From contig DAOTTW010000298.1 in assembly GCA_034437615.1 (NCBI GenBank), positions 1 to 5,748 on the forward strand: a stretch of 5,748 nt of DNA, written 5' to 3'. The notes beneath the pieces are model-generated. The model saw only the letters and a program-made list of their open reading frames with translations. It was not told where the DNA came from and searched no databases. This document shows, one piece after another, positions 1-5,593 of this stretch (position 1 is its first letter; each line of letters opens with the position of its first letter). Source of the stretch: DAOTTW01 sp034437615. Lineage in GTDB: Bacteria; Chloroflexota; Anaerolineae; Aggregatilineales; Phototrophicaceae. The translations under genes and the position numbers were made by a program.

Positions 1-156
1 TCAGGCAGGCATGTTTTGCCCGCAACTTGGCCCTCACCCCCTCATTCCCCCTCTCCCGACCGCCGCTACGCGGCTAGGAGAGGGGGAGGTACGCTGTTAA
101 AAGCCCCTCTCCTAGTGCCAAAGGCACGTTCGGGAGAGGGGTTTGGGGTGAGGGCT
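1..156 (+). repeat. Two-hairpin C-rich intergenic repeat, copy A
   Basis: This non-coding element has complementary ends: GGCCCTCACCCC starting at 29 and GGGGTGAGGGC ending at 154. Two tandem hairpins lie inside. The first pairs 47-56 (CCCCCTCTCC) with 77-86, a perfect 10 bp stem. The second pairs 104-112 with 133-141 and contains an inner GTGCC-AAA-GGCAC stem-loop at 115-127. The same element occurs in reverse orientation at 1576-1733, and its left 50 bp recur at 5495-5548. Position 1 is the window edge, so the true left boundary is not visible. It looks like a MITE-like or REP-like palindromic family; no transposase is encoded. It lies downstream of the beta-helix gene, so the hairpins could also act at that transcript's 3' end. 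Confidence 0.85.
104..141 (-). terminator. Candidate 3'-end hairpin after the beta-helix gene
   Basis: A strong nested stem-loop (outer 9 bp stem 104-112/133-141, inner 5 bp stem 115-119/123-127 with an AAA loop) starts about 75 bp beyond the beta-helix stop codon. On the minus strand it is followed by a short run, TTTTAAC, rather than a proper U-tract. It is part of repeat copy A, so a terminator or transcript-stabilising role is only an inference. Confidence 0.3.
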
Positions 157-215
157 AAGTAGTTGCACTGACCTGTCCGGGGCGGTGTTACGAATAGTGA
201 CAACCGCTGCGTGTG

Positions 216-1550
216 CTATGTCTCGCGCAGGTCTGTGGCGTTGCCGCTGTACACGTTCTGCTCACCGATTGCCACACCGCCGCGATACGCCAGCTTGCGT
301 TCGATAGCCGCCTCGACGTTGCGCTCAAAACGGTTGTTGTCAATCTTACAATCCCGCACACGCCCGAAAAAGGCCCCAACGCGGTTATCGCGAAAGGTAT
401 TGTTCGTCAGCGTAAAATCGTGGCTATCGTCCTCGGTGGTGCCTTCGCCTGTATCCCCCACGAAGCCCACGCGGTTCGCTTCGATCTCATTGCCAGAAAC
501 GCGAAAGTTGTAGGTCACGCGCCGATTCGGGAAGTAATCGGTCACTGCGCCACCCCGCGTCCAGAGGCGAACGCCTTCGCCATTGTGCCGAATCGTGTTG
601 TTCGTGATGTCAAAATCAAAGGCGTGTTCAATCGCAAAACCCACAAGGCGATTAAAGACGACTGTATTGTATTCCAGCTTGTTGCCATAGCTGTAACCCA
701 TCCAGAAGCCGTAATTGCTCTGGCTGACGTTGTTATAGCGATACGTGTTATAGCCGCTGAAGGTGGATTCAACCGCGTTGTTGGTGCTGAAGCGGCAATC
801 GTTGTGCTCGAACAGGTTATGATTGCAGGGCGTGATGCTGCCGGGGTGCTCATAGCCACATAAGAAGATGCCATCACCCCCACACAGGCAGCTATTGCGC
901 CGAAAGACGTTATGCGATGAGCCTTTGACGATCACCATGCCAGCAGCGTCAGCTTCGACGCGGGTGCTGCCATCACCCAGGCGAAAGACGCGGTTGCAAA
1001 AGTCGAACTGATTGCCCTCAATGCTGCTGTTGTGCGTGTTGTTCAGGTAAAGGCCCCACCCGCTGTTGAATGAGGCATTGCAGCGCCGCACCTTCACGGT
1101 CTCGCAGTTATACAACAAGACGCCGTGCATCTGATGCTGCATGTCACAGCCCTGCACGACGCTTTCCCGCACATTGTTGAACAGCAAGCCGCCGCCATCC
1201 GCATCTTCGACGGGCTTCCACAGGTATAAAAACGTGTCGATGCCTTCAATCTCATAAGTGCCGCGCACCGTGATGTTTTCGATGGTCAAGCCGACGCAAT
1301 CATCACAGCGCAGGCCATGATAGTAACCGTTGAAGCTCAGGTTGCGCACCGTCACACCCGCATAGCCTTCGATGCGCAGGCCGACGCCCGCTTTTTTGTC
1401 GCTGGCGATCACGGTCCCGGCTTCAGCGCCTTCGACGCGGATGTTATCATTGGCTATGCGAACACCATCCGGCAAATAAAATAGCCCCGGCGCGAACTGC
1501 GTATCTTGCGTTATCACCATGCCGTTTGTCGGCATCACATTCTGCTGCAT
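216..1550 (-). CDS. Right-handed parallel beta-helix repeat protein (NosD/PbH1-like)
   Basis: The protein has 444 residues. After an N-terminal segment (about 1-40) the chain is built of successive short strand-turn repeats with asparagine-rich turns, such as ENITVRG (91-97), NNTHNSSIEGN (170-180), YNNVSQSNYGFWMGYSYGN (272-290), TNNTIRHN (316-323), TNNTFRDN (382-389) and DNNRFERN (404-411). This is the signature of PbH1 / Beta_helix solenoids related to NosD and polysaccharide-active enzymes. Loops interrupt the solenoid near 232-246, 332-347 and 367-378. The start is ATG at 1550, preceded by AGAGG with a 5-base gap (1556-1560). No signal peptide or membrane segment is visible, and about a dozen cysteines occur (for example C82, C85, C221, C223, C231), which is unusual for a secreted solenoid and fits a cytoplasmic protein or an unrecognised export route. 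No catalytic residues can be assigned, so substrate and reaction are unknown. The gene is bracketed by inverted copies of a palindromic repeat and has no obvious functional neighbour. Fold assignment is confident; function is not. Confidence 0.88.
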   Translation of the reverse strand: MQQNVMPTNGMVITQDTQFAPGLFYLPDGVRIANDNIRVEGAEAGTVIASDKKAGVGLRIEGYAGVTVRNLSFNGYYHGLRCDDCVGLTIENITVRGTYEIEGIDTFLYLWKPVEDADGGGLLFNNVRESVVQGCDMQHQMHGVLLYNCETVKVRRCNASFNSGWGLYLNNTHNSSIEGNQFDFCNRVFRLGDGSTRVEADAAGMVIVKGSSHNVFRRNSCLCGGDGIFLCGYEHPGSITPCNHNLFEHNDCRFSTNNAVESTFSGYNTYRYNNVSQSNYGFWMGYSYGNKLEYNTVVFNRLVGFAIEHAFDFDITNNTIRHNGEGVRLWTRGGAVTDYFPNRRVTYNFRVSGNEIEANRVGFVGDTGEGTTEDDSHDFTLTNNTFRDNRVGAFFGRVRDCKIDNNRFERNVEAAIERKLAYRGGVAIGEQNVYSGNATDLRET

Positions 1551-1575
1551 AAAGCCCTCTTATTGTAACTATTCA

Positions 1576-1733
1576 GCCCTCACCCCAAACCCCTCTCCCG
1601 AACGCGCCTTTGGCACTGGGAGAGGGGCTTTAAACGGCTTGCTTCCCCCTCTCCATCTGTGTCTGGGTATGGTGGGAGAGGGGGATTGAGGGGGTGAGGG
1701 CCAATTCGCGGACAAAATGGGCCTACCTGAGTA
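1576..1733 (-). repeat. Two-hairpin C-rich intergenic repeat, copy B (inverted relative to A)
   Basis: Read on the minus strand this segment aligns with copy A end to end, from the CTCAGGTAGGC edge to the GGGGTGAGGGCT edge. Both stems are conserved: 1645-1654 with 1675-1684, and 1590-1599 with 1618-1627, each a perfect 10 bp. The loop of the first hairpin differs completely from copy A, while the GCGCC-TTT-GGCAC inner loop at 1604-1616 differs from A by a change that still allows a G-U pair in the minus-strand RNA. Stem conservation with loop divergence suggests that structure is maintained. It ends 25 bp before the start codon of the beta-helix gene. Confidence 0.85.
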
Positions 1734-1736
1734 GTC

Positions 1737-1813
1737 ACGCCGCCCCGGACACCCAGAAGGGTGTCCCTACGTTTCACAACGGTTGTGTAGGGGCGTGCAA
1801 TGGCGCGTCCGCC
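1737..1813 (+). repeat. GGACACCC-hairpin intergenic repeat, copy D
   Basis: A second repeat family, also found at 5594-5671 in the same orientation. It opens with ACGCCGCCCC, contains a perfect 8 bp stem with a four-base loop (GGACACCC 1747-1754, loop AGAA, GGGTGTCC 1759-1766), then CCCTAC facing a later GTAGGGG, and ends in a GCGTCCGCC motif. It directly abuts copy B of the two-hairpin repeat. It is non-coding, and its origin (mobile palindrome or selected RNA structure) cannot be decided from sequence alone. Confidence 0.8.
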
Positions 1814-1833
1814 GAAATACCTGCCCCTTTTCG

Positions 1834-1881
1834 TCTGTATCTGTGTCTGTGTCTGTATCTGTATCTGTATCTGTGTCTGTG
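1834..1881. repeat. Hexanucleotide microsatellite (TCTGTA/TCTGTG)x8
   Basis: Eight uninterrupted six-base units occur, TCTGTR with the last base in the order A,G,G,A,A,A,G,G. The tract begins about 30 bp beyond the permease stop codon, in the non-coding gap. The gap 1551-1912 is otherwise filled by repeats B and D. The tract is open in some frames on the plus strand, but the resulting VSVSVS-type peptide is a repeat artefact. Confidence 0.95.
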
Positions 1882-1912
1882 TTCATCCATAAGTTGCTCA
1901 CAGATCAACGAT

Positions 1913-2668
1913 CTATGTGCGCTGCCAGCGCGTCAGGCGTTGCTCAATCAGGTTCAGCACAACGAACAGCGACAAGCCCAACAAGCTCATCGCCAGAATG
2001 CCCGCATACACTTTAGTATAGGCGAAGCGGTTCCACTGTTCCACAACGATATAATAGCCTAGCCCGACGTTATTGCCGATGCTTTCCGCGATGAACAGCA
2101 CCGCCACCGCCGTACCAATGCTGATCTTCAGCGCTGTTAGAATGGCCGGGATGCTCGTCGGCAGATACACAAAGCGCAACTTTTGCCACATGCCCGCGCC
2201 TAGCGACTCAACCGAATCCAGCGTTTCTGCTGGGATGCCGGAGGCTGCATCGCGCACGATGACATACACCTGAAAGAAGATAATCAGCGCAATCAGGAAC
2301 ACAATCGACGGGTCACCCAGGCCGAAGATGTAAATGATGATCGGCAAGAACACGATTTTCGGCGCAGGGTACAGGAAGTAAATCAGCGGCGACACGAACC
2401 GATCCAGCACGGCGCTTTGTGCGGCAAAGATGGCCAGCGGTCCGGCTGTGATCGCCCCTAAGAACACACTGACCAGCACGCGCCGCGCACTGACCAGCGT
2501 ATGCTCAATCAGATCCCCCTGCAATTCTGCGCCGAACGTCTGCACCACCGTCAGCGGGTCGGGCAGGAACGCCTCGTTAAGCTGGTCGGCGGCGAAAAAC
2601 CACAGCAGCAACAGCGCAGCCAGATCGAGCAGCAGCGTGTTGCGACGGTTGCTGAAAAAGCGTTTCAT
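1913..2668 (-). CDS. ABC importer permease, SsuC/TauC-like (nitrate/sulfonate/taurine type)
   Basis: This 251-residue inner-membrane protein has about six hydrophobic segments, near 12-27, 63-83, 92-115, 121-138, 176-195 and 222-240. The coupling (EAA-type) loop that docks on the ATPase is visible at 154-170, ESLGAGMWQKLRFVYLP, with the conserved glycine at 157 and the closing LP. FIAESIGNNVGLGYYI (192-207) matches the conserved FIAE...GLGY segment of SsuC/TauC permeases, and length is normal for the family. The ATG at 2668 is preceded by GAGGA with a 10-base gap. The gene begins 27 bp after the ATPase stop, so it is the third gene of the importer operon. Presumably two copies form the channel. 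The transported compound (sulfonate, nitrate, pyrimidine precursor or other) cannot be inferred from the permease. No break or truncation is seen. Confidence 0.93.
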   Translation of the reverse strand: MKRFFSNRRNTLLLDLAALLLLWFFAADQLNEAFLPDPLTVVQTFGAELQGDLIEHTLVSARRVLVSVFLGAITAGPLAIFAAQSAVLDRFVSPLIYFLYPAPKIVFLPIIIYIFGLGDPSIVFLIALIIFFQVYVIVRDAASGIPAETLDSVESLGAGMWQKLRFVYLPTSIPAILTALKISIGTAVAVLFIAESIGNNVGLGYYIVVEQWNRFAYTKVYAGILAMSLLGLSLFVVLNLIEQRLTRWQRT

Positions 2669-2695
2669 CGGAGGCTATTCCTCAATAACTGCGAA

Positions 2696-3445
2696 TTACA
2701 GGCCCAGGCAGCGGCGTATCTGCATCGTAAATTCCACAAAGGTCCGGTCATGGCGCTGTGGGTAGTCCTCATGTGTCAGCGGGGAATCTAAGATCGTGAC
2801 GGTGGTGATGGGCGTGTGTGCGCCGATAATCAGGATTTTATTCGCCAGCAACGCCGCCTCCTCAACGTTGTGCGTCACCATCACCGTCGTCATGCCGAGG
2901 TCACGCTGAAGCGACCACAAGAGCTTTTGCAGGCGCTCCCGCGTCAGTTCATCCACAGCGGCCAACGGCTCATCCAGCAGATTGACCTCGCTATCCAGCG
3001 CCAGCAGACGCGCCAGCGCCACCCGTTGCCGCTGCCCACCGGATAGCTGGCTGGGGAATTGGCCTGCGACGTGCGCAATTTCCAGGCGCTTCAGCCAATA
3101 CTGTGTGATTTTGCGGCGTTCTTTGCGCTCCAGGCGGCGGATCTTCAAGCCGACTGCGATATTTTCGGCGGCGCTGAACCAGGGCAGCAAGCCATACGCC
3201 TGTAGCATCAGGCCAATGCGCGGCGACGGTTGCGTTTGTGGCTGGCCACGAAAATAGACCGTTCCGGCTGTGGGGTGGCGTAGGCCCGCCATCAGATACA
3301 GCAGCGTGGTCTTGCCGCTGCCGGACGGACCCAGTATCGCCCAGGAATCGCCTTGCTCGACCTGCCAGTTAAAACCTGCTATCAGTGGCTTGGCGGCGTC
3401 ATAAGCAAAGCTGACAGCCTCAAAGCGGAGCATACATGCTGGCAT
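2696..3445 (-). CDS. ABC importer ATP-binding protein, SsuB/TauB-like
   Basis: This 249-residue cytoplasmic ATPase powers the importer. All nucleotide-binding motifs are present in order: Walker A GPSGSGKTT at 39-47, Q-loop glutamine at 82 in LMLQAYGLLPW, signature LSGGQRQRVALAR at 134-146, Walker B with catalytic glutamate in NLLDEP (155-160), D-loop residues AAVDE at 162-166 and the H-loop histidine at 192 in VMVTHNVEEA. The overall pattern fits the nitrate/sulfonate/taurine (SsuB/TauB) subfamily, and length is typical. The ATG at 3445 overlaps the substrate-binding protein stop as TAATG on the minus strand, pointing to translational coupling; no strong ribosome-binding site precedes it. 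A second ATG four codons later (MLRFEAV) is possible, since family homology begins near there. The last 30 or so residues after the core are a short C-terminal extension. Confidence 0.95.
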   Translation of the reverse strand: MPACMLRFEAVSFAYDAAKPLIAGFNWQVEQGDSWAILGPSGSGKTTLLYLMAGLRHPTAGTVYFRGQPQTQPSPRIGLMLQAYGLLPWFSAAENIAVGLKIRRLERKERRKITQYWLKRLEIAHVAGQFPSQLSGGQRQRVALARLLALDSEVNLLDEPLAAVDELTRERLQKLLWSLQRDLGMTTVMVTHNVEEAALLANKILIIGAHTPITTVTILDSPLTHEDYPQRHDRTFVEFTMQIRRCLGL

Positions 3446-4452
3446 TAGTCGTCTGTGGCTGCCTCGGTTGCGGCTGGCTCTGGTTCTGGCTCTGGCTCTG
3501 TTTCCGGCAGGAACGACGCATCCACAATATCAATGTAGTCCACTTGCGCGTCGATCAAGTCCTGGTCACGCATCCAATCCACGACCGCCTGCGTTTGCTC
3601 TTCGCTTGGCACACGCGCCGTCACAAATTGCGGGATCGTGTAGGTCTCGCGCACAGGGTCGGGCACCTGAACCGGCGTATCGCGGTAGGCTTCTGGGTCG
3701 TCGTTGATGAGTTCAACGGCCTCTTCATAGGCCGCGAGGAAGGCGCGTACCGCTTCGGGCTTTTCGTTTAGTGTCTGCTGCCGGAAGGCGATCACCGTCG
3801 GGATAAAATCGGTGGCGTCGTTGTCGCTGAGGATAACGGCCCCGCCCTGCACATTGCTGGCCAGTGTCGTCAGCGGTTCGGGCAGTGTGGCGGCGGCGAC
3901 TGTGCCTGCGGCAAGCTGTTCGAGTCGTACTGGTATCGCTGAAATCTCCAAGTAATCATCGCGCTGCGGCTCGTAGCCTGCTGCCCGCAGCATGGTGGTG
4001 GTCAGGTATTCGATGATCGTGTTGCTAGCGGTGGCGAGTTGGGCGCTGTTGTCTTGCAGCGCCGCAATTAGCTCGTCCGCTGTCGTGATGCCGCTGTCGG
4101 CGTTGGCGATCACCGAAAAGTAGCGGAATTGCTCGGTAAAAGCGTCGTGGCGCACAATCTTGATGTCTGAGCCTGCAATCGAGAGCAGCACCACGCCGAC
4201 CATATCCGTGTTTGCGCCGTCTACATTGCCTGTCTGTAGGGCGATCTGACGATCACGGGCGCTGTTGAATGGGATTAACTCGACGGTGACACCCGCCTCT
4301 TCATATAAGCCTTCGGATTGTGCCACGAAAAGCGGCATCGTGTTCAGCACAGGTAACACGCTGATCTGCAACGTCTGGTTGTCCGCGTCCTGTGCGCTGC
4401 TACCGACAAAGGTGATGCTCAGTAGCAGTAGGGCCAAACCCAATCTATGCAT
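3445..4452 (-). CDS. ABC importer substrate-binding protein, NMT1/SsuA/TauA-like
   Basis: This 335-residue secreted protein captures the ligand and delivers it to the permease. Residues 1-20 are a signal peptide (MHRL, a leucine-rich core, then GSSA before Q21) with no lipobox cysteine. The mature part follows the NMT1/SsuA plan: SVLPVLNTMPLFVAQSEGLY (31-50), FNSARDRQIALQTGNVDGAN (62-81), a central helix after TASNTIIEYL, and TLPEPLTTLA (189-198), the usual Pro-Glu-Pro ligand-domain motif. The frame is open upstream to 4518, but ATG 4452 is chosen because the signal peptide starts there and AAAGG (4460-4464) precedes it by 7 bases. An unusual acidic Glu-Pro repeat tail fills about 317-335. 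The ligand is unknown: sulfonates, nitrate, aromatic acids or thiamine-precursor pyrimidines are all possible for this family, and no metabolic gene is nearby to decide. Confidence 0.92.
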   Translation of the reverse strand: MHRLGLALLLLSITFVGSSAQDADNQTLQISVLPVLNTMPLFVAQSEGLYEEAGVTVELIPFNSARDRQIALQTGNVDGANTDMVGVVLLSIAGSDIKIVRHDAFTEQFRYFSVIANADSGITTADELIAALQDNSAQLATASNTIIEYLTTTMLRAAGYEPQRDDYLEISAIPVRLEQLAAGTVAAATLPEPLTTLASNVQGGAVILSDNDATDFIPTVIAFRQQTLNEKPEAVRAFLAAYEEAVELINDDPEAYRDTPVQVPDPVRETYTIPQFVTARVPSEEQTQAVVDWMRDQDLIDAQVDYIDIVDASFLPETEPEPEPEPAATEAATDD

Positions 4453-4586
4453 TTTGAAACCTTTATGTTGATGTTGAGTACATAAGCCAATACGCAAAGT
4501 GTAACCGCAGGGTCTCACAGGCTAACTATCGCTGTATTAGAATCAGCACAGAGTAGGGCGATAGAGTATACAGCATCATCGGGCCG
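4453..4586 (-). promoter_or_regulatory. Leader region of the importer operon: candidate -10 and inverted repeat
   Basis: The 134 bp between the HlyD-like stop and the substrate-binding protein start hold a TATACT hexamer on the minus strand (4565-4570), a plausible sigma-70 -10 box, with no good -35 at 17 bp. Immediately downstream lies a perfect 7 bp inverted repeat, CTATCGC 4526-4532 and GCGATAG 4558-4564, with an inner GCTG/CAGC pair (4531-4534/4544-4547). It could be an operator or a 5'-leader hairpin. The AAAGG ribosome-binding site is at 4460-4464. This suggests the importer genes can be transcribed independently of the upstream gene. Confidence 0.35.
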
Positions 4587-5429
4587 TTATCCACCCAACA
4601 ATAAGCTCAGTGGTGGGCGTTCGCTCAGGATGATCTCCGCTGAGGCCGGCATTCCGCTGACAACAGCGACATCCGGCCCCTGTGGGATAGACCAGACGTA
4701 AGCGTTATTTTGATCTTGCTCTAAGCTGATGCGCACCTCAAATAGCGCATCCTGACTGAAGAATTGCCCTGCCAGCGCTTCATCACGCAGCACTTGCAGC
4801 ATCTCATCGTAGCTCGCGGCTACCCGTGACACACGCTGCACGGTTCCCATTAAGTAGCCGCGCCGTTCCCGCGTGACCGCCGCTGGCAGAATGCGCACGC
4901 CCATACCCGTGCTGACCTGCGTCGCCTGCCCCAACGTCACGAACGTGACCGCTTCCAGATCACGCGCTGCGCCCTCGTAGCTTTCGATGCGCAATAGCAA
5001 CGTACCAGCGTCAACGGGCTGGCCTTCCTGCACACGCACACCCAACACACGCCCATTCACCCCACCGCGAACCTGTGCCGTGCGTTCCTGGCCTGCCTGT
5101 GTTGTATAAAGCAGCGTCGCTAGCCACGTATCCGGCAATAGCACAGCGCCCGCTTCTGCATTCAACACAGCAATACGGCCTGCACGCGGCGCACGCACGT
5201 CTAAAATCGGGTTGCTGCGGATGAGCACGGCCTGCGTTTGCTGTGTATCGGTCAGCGTGCCGAAAACGCCCCACAGCAGCGCCACCACAATCAGCGCACC
5301 CAACGCCAGCAAAGCGAACCATGCCGCCGGGGATGTGATGCGCAATAGCTGGTCTAGCTGATCCGGTGAACTGATGTGGTCCAGCGCTTCTTGCCGATAG
5401 GTGCCCTGGCCCCCGATAGGTGCGGTCAT
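4587..5429 (-). CDS. NHLM-type bacteriocin/RiPP export membrane fusion protein (HlyD-like)
   Basis: This 280-residue protein should sit in the inner membrane and form the periplasmic or extracytoplasmic adaptor of a peptide exporter. The N-terminus YRQEALDHISSPDQLDQLLR (11-30) followed by ITSP (31-34) closely follows the conserved opening of the NHLM bacteriocin system secretion protein family (TIGR03794 as remembered, not searched). One transmembrane helix spans about 36-57. Two biotinyl/lipoyl-like half-motifs follow: VRAPRAGRIAVLNAEAGAVL (78-97) and GVNGRVLGVRVQEGQPVDAG (123-142). A C-terminal barrel region carries RRGYLMGTVQRVS and the family-like ending ERPPLSLLL. ATG 5429 is preferred: AAGGA (5438-5442) lies 8 bases upstream. 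The in-frame ATG at 5510 falls inside an intergenic repeat, and its extra 27 residues look unrelated. The usual NHLM peptidase-ABC and ABC partners and a leader-peptide precursor are absent from the window; they may lie beyond 5748. Confidence 0.85.
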   Translation of the reverse strand: MTAPIGGQGTYRQEALDHISSPDQLDQLLRITSPAAWFALLALGALIVVALLWGVFGTLTDTQQTQAVLIRSNPILDVRAPRAGRIAVLNAEAGAVLLPDTWLATLLYTTQAGQERTAQVRGGVNGRVLGVRVQEGQPVDAGTLLLRIESYEGAARDLEAVTFVTLGQATQVSTGMGVRILPAAVTRERRGYLMGTVQRVSRVAASYDEMLQVLRDEALAGQFFSQDALFEVRISLEQDQNNAYVWSIPQGPDVAVVSGMPASAEIILSERPPLSLLLGG

Positions 5430-5469
5430 GCGGTGTGTCCTTATTCTGGCTCTGGTTTTTGATAATTGG

Positions 5470-5591
5470 CCGCATTTTATGGCGGTTTGTAACGACTCAG
5501 GCAGGCCCATTTTGCCCGCGAATTGGCCCTCACCCCCTCAATCCCCCTTTTCAGGGGTAGGTATTTGATGTTTGACCGTATTTTGTGGCGG
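5470..5591. repeat. Short direct repeats flanking repeat copy C
   Basis: Two 16 bp segments in the same orientation, 5470-5485 (CCGCATTTTATGGCGG) and 5576-5591 (CCGTATTTTGTGGCGG), differ at two positions and bracket repeat copy C. Each is itself partly palindromic (CCGC...GCGG). They may be part of the repeat mosaic or the residue of an insertion. Confidence 0.55.
5495..5548 (+). repeat. Two-hairpin intergenic repeat, truncated copy C
   Basis: This segment matches the left end of the two-hairpin family (ACTCAGGCAGGCCC, then TTGCCCGCGAATTGGCCCTC and the C-rich arm). It is nearly identical to the matching end of copy B read on the minus strand, with about two substitutions. The match stops in the first C-rich stem arm (about 5548), so both hairpins are missing. 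It lies upstream of the HlyD-like gene. Confidence 0.8.
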
Positions 5592-5593
5592 CT

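Noticed and set aside
1..156. CRISPR-like array from the repeated C-rich and G-rich blocks
   Set aside because: The blocks are complementary hairpin arms, not regularly spaced direct repeats with unique spacers.
213..863. A 216-codon plus-strand open frame opposite the beta-helix gene
   Set aside because: Its Val/Ile/Ala-rich sequence is what antisense reading of Asn-rich AAC/AAT repeats produces; the minus-strand frame has a clear fold and ribosome-binding site.
1580..1777. A 65-codon minus-strand open frame in the intergenic region
   Set aside because: It translates the C-rich palindromic repeats (Pro/Leu-rich) and has no family features.
1694..2062. Plus-strand frames covering the TCTGTR tract and permease end
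   Set aside because: The LYLCLC/VSVSVS peptides come from the microsatellite and the rest is antisense to the permease.
4453..4518. A longer start for the substrate-binding protein
   Set aside because: It would put 22 polar residues ahead of a good signal peptide; AAAGG is placed for ATG 4452.
4490..4525. TGTGAGACCC in the importer leader as a possible TPP riboswitch core
   Set aside because: The flanking conserved parts (5' GGGG stem, ACCTGA and the GATAATGCCAGCG-like segment) are absent.
5430..5510. An upstream in-frame ATG extending the HlyD-like protein by 27 residues
   Set aside because: The extension begins within repeat copy C, resembles no part of the family, and AAGGA sits correctly before ATG 5429.
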